Shown here piece by piece: positions 35,847 to 44,446 of a stretch of DNA of 64,000 nt; the stretch's first letter is position 1; the number at the start of each line of letters is the position of its first letter. The notes under the pieces were generated by a model. That model had not been told where the DNA came from and searched no databases. It worked only from the letters and a program-made list of their open reading frames with translations. The DNA is from Heliobacterium mobile (lineage in GTDB: Bacteria; Bacillota; Desulfitobacteriia; Heliobacteriales; Heliobacteriaceae), in assembly GCF_009720735.1 (NCBI RefSeq), contig NZ_WNKU01000002.1, positions 186,001 through 250,000 of the forward strand, read 5' to 3'. Made by a program: the position numbers and the translations under genes.

Positions 35847-36088
35847 AAAAAAGAGCATTCCATCCTCAAAGGACGGAATGCTCCGTGGTACCACCTTTGT
35901 TCTTTCATTCCACTCTCAGAGGGATGAAAAAGCACTCTACGGGCGATAACGGACCCATACCGGCCGCATAACGGCACTCCGGGGCGACTTTCCACCGGAT
36001 CACCCAGCAACCTTTCAGCCGAGGGTTGCCTCTCTGCAGGGTTTAAGCGGTGTACTCCTCCCCATCTTCGATTTGTCGGAGATGGTTT
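35847..36088 (-). ncRNA. T-box leader (valine, GUC specifier) of valS
   Basis: The minus-strand transcript has the elements of a T-box. GAGGAGTA near 36060 is the Stem I loop-E part; the CACCG/CGGTG helix sets off GAAAGTCGCC, which places a GTC (Val) specifier at 35988-35986. The T-box sequence AAGGTGGTACCACGG lies near 35898-35884, and a terminator stem (35871-35883 with 35853-35865) ends in six T residues. Uncharged tRNA-Val would stabilise the antiterminator and allow valS-folC transcription. Confidence 0.92.
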
Positions 36089-36124
36089 TATCATATCATA
36101 GTGAGCCATCAAGATTTTGTCAAG

Positions 36125-37090
36125 TTATTCCTGACGGACCAGGCCTTTATCAACGATATCTATCGCTGCCGAATGGGGGTCGATCGTCCGCTCTAAGACC
36201 TGTTCTAACAGCTTATCCCAAAGTCCGCTTTTTACTACCTTGTTCCGAATGAGGTCTTTGATGTGGTGCTCAATAATTTCGCTCAGTTCTAACTTCACTC
36301 GGTTTTTGCGTTCCTCGTTCAATTGACCCGATGCTTCCAGATGATTGCGGTGAGCCAGAATCGCATCGAGCAAGTCCTCGATACCTGCGGAACGCATGGC
36401 TACGGTACGAACGACTGGCGGTCTCCATGTTTGCGAACCGCCTGAGCGAGAACGCTGACTCAGATCTAACATGACTTCCACTTCCGTTACGACCCGGTCT
36501 GCACCTTCCAAATCAGCCTTATTGACAGCGAACACATCGGCGATTTCCATGATACCCGCTTTGATCGCTTGGATAGAATCACCGGCACCAGGCGTTAAGA
36601 CCACGACAGTCGTATCAGCCGCCGTCATAATCTCCAGTTCAGACTGGCCCACACCGACCGTCTCAACGAGAATGAAATCACAGCCAAAAGCGTCAAGAAC
36701 TTTCAATACTTCTTTCGTCGACCGGGCAAGCCCGCCGAGACTGCCTCGAGTGCCCATGGAACGAATAAAGACACCTTTATCATTATAATGATCGTTCATG
36801 CGGATACGGTCGCCTAATATGGCACCGCCCGTGAAAGGGCTCGTCGGATCGACAGCTACAACACCGACTTTTTTCCCCCGTTTGCGCAGGGCCGAGATGA
36901 TTTGGTCAGTTAAGCTTGATTTACCGGCTCCGGGAGATCCCGTAATCCCGATGATATAGGCATTTCCCGTATGTGGATGAAGAGCCTTGAGCACTTCTTG
37001 TTTTTCAGGACCGTCATTTTCGATCAATGTGATCATTTTAGCGGCAACACGCCGTTCACCAGCGAGCAAGGCAGGTACTTGATCCAGCAT
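36125..37090 (-). CDS. meaB: MeaB/ArgK-family GTPase, chaperone of B12-dependent mutases
   Basis: A 321-residue G3E GTPase. Visible motifs are GITGSPGAGKSSLTDQII (Walker A), VVAVDPTSPFTGGAILGDRIRM (switch I, family hallmark), ETVGVGQSE (switch) and NKADLEGADR (guanine specificity). MeaB loads and protects adenosylcobalamin in acyl-CoA mutases. I chose the ATG at 37090 behind AGGTGGT; the ORF to 37243 would read through an intergenic inverted repeat. No acyl-CoA mutase gene is in the window, so its client is elsewhere or unknown. Confidence 0.9.
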   Translation of the reverse strand: MLDQVPALLAGERRVAAKMITLIENDGPEKQEVLKALHPHTGNAYIIGITGSPGAGKSSLTDQIISALRKRGKKVGVVAVDPTSPFTGGAILGDRIRMNDHYNDKGVFIRSMGTRGSLGGLARSTKEVLKVLDAFGCDFILVETVGVGQSELEIMTAADTTVVVLTPGAGDSIQAIKAGIMEIADVFAVNKADLEGADRVVTEVEVMLDLSQRSRSGGSQTWRPPVVRTVAMRSAGIEDLLDAILAHRNHLEASGQLNEERKNRVKLELSEIIEHHIKDLIRNKVVKSGLWDKLLEQVLERTIDPHSAAIDIVDKGLVRQE

Positions 37091-37162
37091 AAATGCACCA
37101 CCTGTATTTATTAAATGGGCCATTTTTCTTTCAGAACGATTGCACATGATCGCAGTATCTGA

Positions 37163-37329
37163 GGTGTAATGACGGAGTGAGCGTTTTGGGCGGAACGGCG
37201 TCGCGAGCGATGGTTGCGAGAGGAAAAGCGCGCCACGGTTCACATGCAGAATAGCCCAGAGGTTTGGCGCGCCCGCGTAGCAACCGAGCGAACAGCCCTG
37301 GAGCCCTTAGCGAGCGGAGTCATTACACC
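37163..37329. repeat. 167-bp element bounded by an 11-bp perfect inverted repeat
   Basis: GGTGTAATGAC at 37163-37173 and GTCATTACACC at 37319-37329 are exact inverted copies. Further in, GGTTGC and GCGCGCCA occur on the left with their complements at similar distances on the right, so the element could fold into a long interrupted hairpin. It is GC-rich compared with the flanks and has no gene. It lies between meaB and the JAMM gene. It could be a structured RNA, a MITE-like repeat or a matrix of regulatory sites; copy number elsewhere cannot be seen. Confidence 0.6.
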
Positions 37330-37369
37330 CAGATCTTCCACAAATGCAACGCTAAGTGCAAGACTTCTG

Positions 37370-38275
37370 TTATTTATTCATGAAAAACGTGTATACACCT
37401 ACGGTAACCAGGGCAGCACCAATGAATACAAGCAGGCCGAGCCCAAGGGTGACAAGCATTCGTTTCCACGGTCGTTCTTCCCGGTAGGATGTCTGCCGGA
37501 TTTGACGAGCCTGGATAGGTGGTTCCTTCATCGGATCCTTCTGAGGCCGTGGAGTTCCTTTTTGGGCATTATCTTCGGAAAGATTCACCTTTTGGGGAGT
37601 GGACAAAGCCGGTTGCGGATTCGGCAGACGAACCGTCTCCTCGAGACCTTCATCGATAATCGTGACCACCGGTGGTTGCTTCTTGATCTGATTCGATGCC
37701 TCCCATTTTATTGAGGGAGATCCGCTAGCAGGGGCAGGATTTTGCAAAGGCTGCGAAGAACGAATGGAAGCGGTAACAGACTGGCTGCGGGCTGTCCGTA
37801 CAACCCGGAGGACTTGCCAGTCCTCGGTAGCCACCATGGTTCCCTGTTTCCATCGGAAAATGCCTTGTTTATCCGTATGCGTATCCATAACCCAAGCAAT
37901 ATGCCAAGGCTTAGGAAAGAATGACTCCTGGTTCGTCAAATCCTGTCCGGAAAAGAAGATTCCACATCCTTGGTGGCTGTGAACCCAACCGACCACTTGA
38001 AGTTTCGGGAATTGTTTTCGCATCTGTTCCCAAGTTTCCCAGGTAGCTTCAGTCAACTTCAAACTGGTATGTACCGGTTCGGCGTGGTGAGCTGGTAGAA
38101 AGGCTTCCACCCGAACTAACGCGCCAAGACGCCCGTTCTTTTCCTGAAAAAAAACATTCCCCAGTAAGAGACCTCCAGCCTCAGAGCCACTGCGCTTTAG
38201 GGCTTCGGTCGTCTCTCCAAAAGCTTTTTCCAGGATCTCTACTTTGACGCTATCGACGCGAATCTCTTCGCTCAT
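37370..38275 (-). CDS. Membrane-anchored JAMM/MPN metalloprotease-like protein
   Basis: A 301-residue protein with an N-terminal MPN domain. The JAMM zinc motif is complete: EAGGLLLG (Glu), then WVHSHQGCGIFFSGQDL (HxHx7SxxD). A Pro/Gln-rich linker (about residues 165-265) leads to one C-terminal membrane helix (MLVTLGLGLLVFIGAALVTV) and a very short tail, so the protease domain probably faces the cytoplasm. JAMM enzymes in bacteria remove ubiquitin-like or sulfur-carrier tails; the substrate here is unknown. I chose the ATG at 38275. It is divergent from the rhodanese gene. Confidence 0.8.
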   Translation of the reverse strand: MSEEIRVDSVKVEILEKAFGETTEALKRSGSEAGGLLLGNVFFQEKNGRLGALVRVEAFLPAHHAEPVHTSLKLTEATWETWEQMRKQFPKLQVVGWVHSHQGCGIFFSGQDLTNQESFFPKPWHIAWVMDTHTDKQGIFRWKQGTMVATEDWQVLRVVRTARSQSVTASIRSSQPLQNPAPASGSPSIKWEASNQIKKQPPVVTIIDEGLEETVRLPNPQPALSTPQKVNLSEDNAQKGTPRPQKDPMKEPPIQARQIRQTSYREERPWKRMLVTLGLGLLVFIGAALVTVGVYTFFMNK

Positions 38276-38385
38276 CCTTAATCTTACCCCTTTCCCCATA
38301 GCGCTACCATTATATCCCCAGAATAATGTTAGATTCAATTGTTTTTGGCAGAAGCAAAAAAAGAAAGAAAAAATGAGGTGATTTT

Positions 38386-38790
38386 ATGGAATCTATACTG
38401 CCATTTTTCGAGTTTTTAGTCATTATTCTTTTAGCTTTCGTCTTTGCCCGCTATATGTTCGACCTGGGAGTCGACGGCGTATCTTATTCAGATGCGGTAA
38501 AAATCCTTCAGGATGAGGACTCTTCTTTGCTGCTCGATGTACGAACGAAAAAAGAGTTTGCAACCGGTCACCCTCCCGGGGCAGTGAATATTCCCGTGCA
38601 AGAACTAAAAAACCGTCTCGATCTGTTAATGCCCCATAAAGACAAAAGGATCATCGTCATCTGTGCCAGCGGAATGCGAAGTCGGATGGCATTGCGGTTA
38701 CTTCGTAAGGCAGGTTTTCCGGCTGTGAAAAATTTTCAGGGCGGAATGTCCTCCTGGAAAGGGAAAGTCGAAAGGCCTATGGCAAGGTAA
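38386..38790 (+). CDS. Membrane-anchored rhodanese-like protein
   Basis: A 134-residue protein with an N-terminal membrane helix (FFEFLVIILLAFVFARYMF) and one rhodanese domain. The active-site loop is CASGMRSR, with the catalytic Cys present, and LLLDVRTKKEFATGHPPGAVNIP and FQGGMSSWKG are family motifs. It probably handles persulfide sulfur at the membrane. The ATG follows GAGGTG. It is divergent from the JAMM gene and precedes panB by 104 bases. Confidence 0.88.
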   Translation: MESILPFFEFLVIILLAFVFARYMFDLGVDGVSYSDAVKILQDEDSSLLLDVRTKKEFATGHPPGAVNIPVQELKNRLDLLMPHKDKRIIVICASGMRSRMALRLLRKAGFPAVKNFQGGMSSWKGKVERPMAR

Positions 38791-38856
38791 AAATCAGTCT
38801 TGTTCGATTTTTTTCGGGATTTTTCCTAATGGATATTTCCCTGGTCATCACAGATT

Positions 38857-38875
38857 GGTTACACTATCTGTAACC
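38857..38875 (+). promoter_or_regulatory. Perfect palindrome before panB (candidate operator)
   Basis: GGTTACA (38857-38863) and TGTAACC (38869-38875) are exact inverted copies with a 5-base spacer, seven bases before the panB ribosome-binding site. There is no T-run, so a terminator is unlikely; a dimeric repressor site or a translation-blocking hairpin are both possible. Confidence 0.45.
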
Positions 38876-38894
38876 GACACAGGAGGGATACAAA

Positions 38895-39728
38895 TTGAAG
38901 AAAAAGATCACCTTACCTCAGTTTAAGGTACGAAAAGAACAAGGAAAAAAGTTCCGCATGGTCACCGCCTATGATTATCCCTTTGCCCAGTTAGTCGATG
39001 AGAGCGAAGTGGAAGTCATCCTTGTTGGTGACTCTCTCGGCATGGTTGTTTTAGGCTATGACAGCACAGTACCTGTTACCTTGGAGGAAATGATCCATCA
39101 CTGCCGACCTGTGGTGAAAGGAGCCCCCCATACTCTCGTCGTGGCGGACATGCCCTTTGGCACCTACAATATATCTAAGGAAGATGCGATCCGTAACGCC
39201 AACCGGATGCTGAAGGAGAGCGGTATCGAAGCGGTAAAACTGGAAGGTGGCAAAAAGGTTGCCCCTATTGTAGAAGCTATCGTCGATGCCGGTATTCCTG
39301 TGATGGGACATATTGGACTGACACCTCAAACGGCAGCTCAACTCGGCGGCTTTAAAGTACAGGGAAAAACTGAAGAGGCTGCGCAACAGTTGTTGGAAGA
39401 TGCCTTAGCCCTGGAAAAAGCCGGCGCTTTTAGTCTCGTTATCGAATGCGTACCTGCCGATGTGGCCAGAAGGATCACAGAAGCTTTGTCCATCCCGACA
39501 ATCGGCATCGGCGCAGGACCGTACTGTGACGGTCAGGTGCTCGTCATTCAAGATATGCTGGGTATGTTTGATCGCTTTACTCCGAAGTTCGTCAAGAAAT
39601 ACGCCAATATCGGACCGACTATCAAGGAAGCTCTTAACACTTATGCCCAGGAAGTATCCGATGGAACCTTCCCCGGGCCGGAATATAGCTTTGGCATGGA
39701 TTCGAACGAATTGAAGCGTTTATATTGA
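38895..39728 (+). CDS. panB: Ketopantoate hydroxymethyltransferase
   Basis: A 277-residue TIM-barrel enzyme with the PanB signatures RMVTAYDYPFAQLVDES, ILVGDSLGMVVLGYDSTVPVT and GIPVMGHIGLTPQT, and the metal-binding and catalytic residues conserved (Asp in VGDSLG, Glu in VIECVP). It transfers a one-carbon unit from methylenetetrahydrofolate to 2-oxoisovalerate, the first step to pantothenate and CoA. The start is TTG after AGGAGG. panE follows by 11 bases; panC and panD are not in the window. Confidence 0.95.
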   Translation: MKKKITLPQFKVRKEQGKKFRMVTAYDYPFAQLVDESEVEVILVGDSLGMVVLGYDSTVPVTLEEMIHHCRPVVKGAPHTLVVADMPFGTYNISKEDAIRNANRMLKESGIEAVKLEGGKKVAPIVEAIVDAGIPVMGHIGLTPQTAAQLGGFKVQGKTEEAAQQLLEDALALEKAGAFSLVIECVPADVARRITEALSIPTIGIGAGPYCDGQVLVIQDMLGMFDRFTPKFVKKYANIGPTIKEALNTYAQEVSDGTFPGPEYSFGMDSNELKRLY

Positions 39729-39739
39729 TGAGGTGACAT

Positions 39740-40672
39740 ATGAGATTCGCCGTATACGGTGCCGGGGCCATGGGCTGCCTGTACGGCGGCCTCTTGGCCA
39801 AATCAGGTGTAGATGTGTTTCTGATTAACCGCTGGGAAGACCATGTACAAGCGCTCAGTGAGCGAGGTCTGGTCATTGAAGCTGTTGAGGGTACAGAGGT
39901 TATCCCTGTACAGACGACGACTCGGCCGGAAGAGGTAGGACCAGTCGATGTGATTCTTTTTATGGTCAAGTCTAACGATACAGCCTCTGCAGCCTTATCA
40001 GCAGCGCCCCTCGTCAAGGCAGGAACTTGTTTTTTGACTTTGCAAAACGGCCTGGGAAACCATGAAGTACTCGCCGACCAGTGGGGTCCCGAACGAATTC
40101 TCGCGGGGACGACTTCATTCGGCGTTTCCCTGACAGGGCCCGGCCGTATACGTTTGGCTGGCCGAGGTCACACCCTTTTCGGCGAATTGGACGGTCGAAT
40201 GACTCCTCGGTTGCTTTCCCTTGTCGAGATTTTTGCCAGAGCGGGACTCGCGCCGGAGGCAAGTCAAAATGTTCTGGGCCTCATCTGGGACAAGTTGTTG
40301 ATCAATGTGGGCATCAATGCCTTGACCGCCATTGCCGATGTACCTAATGGAAAGCTCTTGGAAGTGCCTCCATTAACATCTCTGTTGGAAGCCGCTGTCC
40401 AAGAAGCGGAGGCGGTAGCCCAGGCAGCCCATATCACGATCAGTCCCCAACCTGTGAACCGAACAAAGGCTGTCGCCTTGTCCACAGGGAAAAACATATC
40501 CTCCATGCGCCAAGATCTCCGCAGAGGCCGTATGACCGAAATTGACGTCATGAACGGCGCGATTGTCCGGTTAGGCCAAAAATATAACATACCAACACCC
40601 GTCAATGCGACCCTAACTCGTCTAGTAGAAGCCTTGACGCTAATATCAAGGGCAAGGCAAAGTTTTCGGTAA
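39740..40672 (+). CDS. panE: 2-Dehydropantoate 2-reductase
   Basis: A 310-residue two-domain reductase. The NADP-binding motif is FAVYGAGAMGCLYGGLLA (GxGxxG), VKSNDTASA follows, and the C-terminal domain has LIWDKLLINVGINALTAI with the catalytic Lys. It reduces ketopantoate to pantoate with NADPH. The ATG is preceded by GAGGTG in the 11-base gap after panB. The PanE/ApbA family also contains reductases for other 2-oxoacids, but the panB linkage makes ketopantoate likely. Confidence 0.93.
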   Translation: MRFAVYGAGAMGCLYGGLLAKSGVDVFLINRWEDHVQALSERGLVIEAVEGTEVIPVQTTTRPEEVGPVDVILFMVKSNDTASAALSAAPLVKAGTCFLTLQNGLGNHEVLADQWGPERILAGTTSFGVSLTGPGRIRLAGRGHTLFGELDGRMTPRLLSLVEIFARAGLAPEASQNVLGLIWDKLLINVGINALTAIADVPNGKLLEVPPLTSLLEAAVQEAEAVAQAAHITISPQPVNRTKAVALSTGKNISSMRQDLRRGRMTEIDVMNGAIVRLGQKYNIPTPVNATLTRLVEALTLISRARQSFR

Positions 40673-40701
40673 GCGGGCATACTAGGGGACGAGGTGAATG
40701 A

Positions 40702-41634
40702 TTGGTGGATGTACGAATTTCCATTATAGGAACTGGACTCGTAGGATCGTCGACCGCCTTTGCCCTCCTAAGCGCAGGAACCGCATCCGAACTCGTCCTC
40801 GTCGATATTGACCGGCAAAAAGCCGAAGGCGACGCGATGGATTTAAATCATGGCGTCTCCTTTGTCAGCCCTGTTCAGGTGCGAGCCGGTGATTTTTCTG
40901 ATTGCAAAGGCTCACGTATCGTCATCTATGCAGCCGGGGCTAACCAAAAACCGGGCGAAACCCGCTTGGACTTAGCAGCGCGAAATGTATCCATCTTAAA
41001 AGACACGATTCCAAAACTTCAAAAAGCTTGTCCTGATGCCATCTTTTTGATCGTAGCTAACCCGGTTGATATCCTGACCTATGCCGCGTTGAAGGAAAGT
41101 GGCCTTCCGCCTCATCAGATCATCGGTTCAGGAACCGTTTTAGACAGTTCTCGTTTCCGTTTTCTCCTCAGCCAGCATTTCGGTGTGGACGCCCGTAACG
41201 TCCATGCTTACATCGTCGGTGAACACGGCGATACGGAGGTCCCCCTCTGGAGTTTAGCTAATATTGGCGGTGCCGATCTGCACCACATCGATTTCTTTGG
41301 TAAAGCGCCACTCGATCGTCAAGCCATTTTCAATGATGTGAAAAATGCTGCCTATCAAATTATCGAACGCAAAGGGGCCACTTTTTACGGCATCGCTCTA
41401 GCTGTTCGCCGCATCTGCGAAACCATCTTGCGAGACGAGCATTCCGTATTGACCGTCTCAAGCCGAGTCAACGGTTTGTACGGGATTAACGATGTCTGCT
41501 TAAGCCTCCCTTGCTTAGTTACCGCTACAGGGCGGGAAACGATCCTCGATTTGCCTCTATCTTTTGAAGAAGAAAGATCTCTCCGTGATAGTGCCTCCAG
41601 CTTGCGTGCTGTCTTAAACGATTTAGGCTATTAA
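40702..41634 (+). CDS. ldh: L-lactate dehydrogenase
   Basis: A 310-residue LDH/MDH-family enzyme. The NAD motif is IIGTGLVGSSTAFALL; the specificity loop GANQKPGETRLDL has Gln where malate dehydrogenases have Arg, which favours lactate. GSGTVLDSSRFR and VGEHGDTEVPLWS (catalytic His) are LDH hallmarks. It interconverts pyruvate and L-lactate with NADH. The start is either TTG at 40702 or the GTG at 40705, the latter at better distance (8 bases) from GAGGTG. It ends at a strong terminator and may be cotranscribed with panBE. Confidence 0.92.
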   Translation: MVDVRISIIGTGLVGSSTAFALLSAGTASELVLVDIDRQKAEGDAMDLNHGVSFVSPVQVRAGDFSDCKGSRIVIYAAGANQKPGETRLDLAARNVSILKDTIPKLQKACPDAIFLIVANPVDILTYAALKESGLPPHQIIGSGTVLDSSRFRFLLSQHFGVDARNVHAYIVGEHGDTEVPLWSLANIGGADLHHIDFFGKAPLDRQAIFNDVKNAAYQIIERKGATFYGIALAVRRICETILRDEHSVLTVSSRVNGLYGINDVCLSLPCLVTATGRETILDLPLSFEEERSLRDSASSLRAVLNDLGY

Positions 41635-41674
41635 AAATAGAGGTTGCTTCCGAGTGGAAGCAACCTCTATTTTT
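41633..41674. terminator. Strong bidirectional terminator
   Basis: An 18-bp perfect stem (41633-41650 with 41657-41674), A-rich at one end and T-rich at the other, separates ldh from the converging TerC gene. Confidence 0.93.
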
Positions 41675-41675
41675 G

Positions 41676-42344
41676 CTATCTTTCAGCTAGCGCCATGTCA
41701 CGGGTACGCTTTCCGATAAGAACAACGGCAGCGGTAATGACGATAGGCACAATCAGTTCGCCATAGGGAATACGGTGTAAGAAGGGACTGACCGCATTGT
41801 CTTCGATAATCATCTTGCCTGCTGTCCAAGCCAAGATCCCGGAGCCGACATAAACGAGCCAAGGATATCTGGCTAACAGGTTCGTAAGCACGGAGCTGCC
41901 GACGAGTACGATGGGAATGCTAAAAGCGAGACCGAAAATCAGCAGGTAAATGTTTCCTTGGGAAGCTCCAGCGACCGCCAAGACGTTGTCGAGGCTCATC
42001 AGGAGATCGGCCCAGAGGATGGTCAGGATCACTTTGCGAAAGTCGGTGCTTGCGTTCTCAGCTACATCCTGTTCCTTCTCCGGATAAAGCAGTTTCAGCG
42101 CGATCCAAGCCAGCAAAAGACCGCCGATCAGTTGGATCAAGGGAATCTTGAGCAATTGAGCCGCCAAAAAGGTCAAGATAATCCGCAAGACGACGGCCAG
42201 CGTTGCTCCCCAAAAGATGGCCTTCTTTTGTAAATCTTTAGGAAGTGCCATGCTAGCCATGGCGATGACGACCGCATTGTCCCCACTGAGAACGAGATTG
42301 ATAATGATGATGTTGATAATCCCTGTGACGACAGACAAATCCAT
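41676..42344 (-). CDS. TerC/YjbE-family integral membrane protein
   Basis: A 222-residue protein with about seven helices. The family motifs NLVLSGDNAVVIAMA and ADLLMSLDNVLAVAG, both with membrane-embedded Asp/Asn, are typical of TerC-type proteins of the YjbE/YkoY group, recently linked to metal (Mn) handling at the membrane. I chose the ATG at 42344 after AGGAGG; the ORF to 42377 lacks a signal. Confidence 0.88.
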   Translation of the reverse strand: MDLSVVTGIINIIIINLVLSGDNAVVIAMASMALPKDLQKKAIFWGATLAVVLRIILTFLAAQLLKIPLIQLIGGLLLAWIALKLLYPEKEQDVAENASTDFRKVILTILWADLLMSLDNVLAVAGASQGNIYLLIFGLAFSIPIVLVGSSVLTNLLARYPWLVYVGSGILAWTAGKMIIEDNAVSPFLHRIPYGELIVPIVITAAVVLIGKRTRDMALAER

Positions 42345-42405
42345 AGAAAGCCTCCTGCCACCAAATGGTCTTTCCATGGCTTAGAATGCGTCGATGAAGA
42401 TTATC

Positions 42406-42819
42406 CTATACCCGGCCCCATTGGCCCCGTCTCCCACTGGGGAGCCGCCTTTTAGCCTGGCGGTAAACGCCAACTATGCCTCCCATCAAGCCAAACCCTA
42501 AAAGAGACAGGAGATCACTGACTGCTTCGACAACGGGATATGTCCCCGCTAATGACCAAAAACCGACACTGAAAAAACCTAGTAAAGTGCCTACCATCAA
42601 CCCTTGGAGCCATCCATGACGTCTTGACGCTTTCGCAGCTTTATGACCGCCGGCGAAAGCTGCTAAGACCAACAGTCCGTAGATCCAGGGACTTAAATAG
42701 TAAACAGGACCCGATAAACGATAGATCAGCAGGATGGTGATCAAAATTCCACCGGCGATGACAACAGCCGATTGCAGCATCCCCATCCACACCGGTTTCC
42801 AAAACCAGACGGATGCCAT
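42406..42819 (-). CDS. TIGR04086-family membrane protein
   Basis: A 137-residue protein with four hydrophobic helices (AVVIAGGILITILLIY, IYGLLVLAAFAGGHKAAKA, GLMVGTLLGFFSVGF, LLSLLGFGLMGGIVGVY). The GGxxAAKASRRHGWLQGLMVG pattern fits TIGR04086, a family of unknown function in Firmicutes. The ATG lies nine bases after GGGAGG. It is 61 bases upstream of the TerC gene. Confidence 0.72.
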   Translation of the reverse strand: MASVWFWKPVWMGMLQSAVVIAGGILITILLIYRLSGPVYYLSPWIYGLLVLAAFAGGHKAAKASRRHGWLQGLMVGTLLGFFSVGFWSLAGTYPVVEAVSDLLSLLGFGLMGGIVGVYRQAKRRLPSGRRGQWGRV

Positions 42820-42901
42820 TTTTCAAACCCTCCCCGATAGCCGATTCCGTAACCTTTTCTCATTATCATTATGTCAGGATCGGCAAAAAGAGGACGAGCA
42901 C

Positions 42902-44446
42902 CTATTGTTTTCTTACTACGGCCAAAGCTTGCAGCGCCATCAGGTTATCAAAAGAGTAACAATCACCCGTACGAGGATCTCCAAATCCGCCAAAAAAGGG
43001 AGACTGAATATTGCTGATGCGATGCAGGAGCAGGTGATCGACGGCCCTGTTGGCCCAGTCAGGTTCACCGGCATGCCATAAAAAAAGGGCGGCCAAGGCA
43101 TAGACAGCCGGCGACTCGACCTGCGTCATCGGAATGGCTTTCTTTTGCTGGTTTCGGTGATAGCTGGCATAGATATGTCCCTTTTTTAACTCTTTCTTTA
43201 GAAACTCCACCGTCGGTTTCGATACGTATCCGCCCCGGGCACCATTCCATGCGGTAAGCAGTGAGTCGATCATGTTTACCTCAAGTTTTTCCTGAAATGG
43301 GCCGTTTGCCGGGTCAACATCGGTGGCGAAAAGGCCGTTCTGCAGATCGGCTGCCTTGATGACTTCGGTAGCTTGTGGAACAAGATCGGCAAAACGCTCG
43401 TCCACTGTCGCCGCAATCGCGATGTAATCAGGTGCCAGATAACGCACGGGAAGCACCGACGCACCGTTAGGCATTAAGTTTTCATGCCAACTTTTCCAGC
43501 TCTTCTCTACACCAGACCAGTCGTACCAGGGTCTCCAAGAGCCATTCAATTGTTCAAACCGGTAGACCCCCTCCAAAATTCCCCGGGCGAGCATCAGATC
43601 TTGACGATTCTGCCAACGCTCACAGCCTTGAATCAAGGCTGCAGCGATGCGAAGGTCATCAATTAAGGCGCTCGACGGTTGAGAGATCCCATCAGCATCT
43701 CTCACTTTCCAGGAAAGAACACCGCAGGGACTAGAAAGGTATTTTCGAGTGTAAGCGACCTGTTGTCGGTACAATTCTTGATCATTCGTCTGCAACGCGT
43801 ATTCCATGAGCAACCCAGTCGATTCGGACAAGATGTCGTGATTGCGGGCTTCATCTTGCTTTTCTGGGCGATCGTCATGGAAATTGGTATAGACGCCTCC
43901 TTGATCATTCATCAAGGTTCCCGTGACAAAACGGGCCAACTGTCCCTCCTGTCGCGGGGCCGTCTCTTGAGCGCTGACAGGAAGTACCCGTTGCGGATCA
44001 TCGAAGGAACCGAAAATCTGCTGCTCTAGTTCCTTCGTGACAGCGTCTCCTGGAATGCATAAATACCAACTGGGACCATCGGAGAGATCGGTCCCCCAAA
44101 CTTTACGATACACATACCCGTCGTCCATGGCCTGGTAATAGATCCATCTATTTCCAGATCGCAAGGTAACTACCCATAGAGGTTCGCCGAGAGTTCCCGC
44201 ATATTTTAGTGTCGGTGTGGCCCCAACCAGAAGAGAAAAGATATCTTTTATGAGATCTCGATCCTCTTTTGCATTCAACGTGACTACAGCATATCCGCCC
44301 GATTGCCGTTGAATCGTTGCCAGGTCCACTTTTGTCCAGGCAAAAGGAATCACGATCCAAAGGTAAGCTCCTAGCAGCATAGGGAGAAGGCTCATCAGAA
44401 AGAATTTGCGAATCCCCTTGTACCGTGTAAAATAAGTTAATATCAA
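42902..44446 (-). CDS. Exported six-hairpin glycosidase-like protein (GH8-like)
   Basis: A 514-residue protein with an N-terminal signal/anchor (FFLMSLLPMLLGAYLWIVIPF), an unfamiliar domain to about residue 165, and a C-terminal part that looks like an (alpha/alpha)6 barrel: NHDILSESTGLLMEYALQTND, ALIDDLRIAAALIQGCERW, WYDWSGVEKSWKSWHENLMP and YSFDNLMALQALAVV. The S-E-S-x-G and DDLRIAAAL segments recall GH8 enzymes, where the Glu and Asp are catalytic. Its polysaccharide is unknown. The start is TTG after GGAGG. It diverges from the TolB-like gene. Confidence 0.6.
   Translation of the reverse strand: MILTYFTRYKGIRKFFLMSLLPMLLGAYLWIVIPFAWTKVDLATIQRQSGGYAVVTLNAKEDRDLIKDIFSLLVGATPTLKYAGTLGEPLWVVTLRSGNRWIYYQAMDDGYVYRKVWGTDLSDGPSWYLCIPGDAVTKELEQQIFGSFDDPQRVLPVSAQETAPRQEGQLARFVTGTLMNDQGGVYTNFHDDRPEKQDEARNHDILSESTGLLMEYALQTNDQELYRQQVAYTRKYLSSPCGVLSWKVRDADGISQPSSALIDDLRIAAALIQGCERWQNRQDLMLARGILEGVYRFEQLNGSWRPWYDWSGVEKSWKSWHENLMPNGASVLPVRYLAPDYIAIAATVDERFADLVPQATEVIKAADLQNGLFATDVDPANGPFQEKLEVNMIDSLLTAWNGARGGYVSKPTVEFLKKELKKGHIYASYHRNQQKKAIPMTQVESPAVYALAALFLWHAGEPDWANRAVDHLLLHRISNIQSPFFGGFGDPRTGDCYSFDNLMALQALAVVRKQ

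Noticed and set aside
37091-37243. N-terminal extension of meaB to 37243
   Set aside because: It translates the inverted-repeat element, adds no MeaB homology and lacks a ribosome-binding site, whereas the ATG at 37090 has one and gives the family length.
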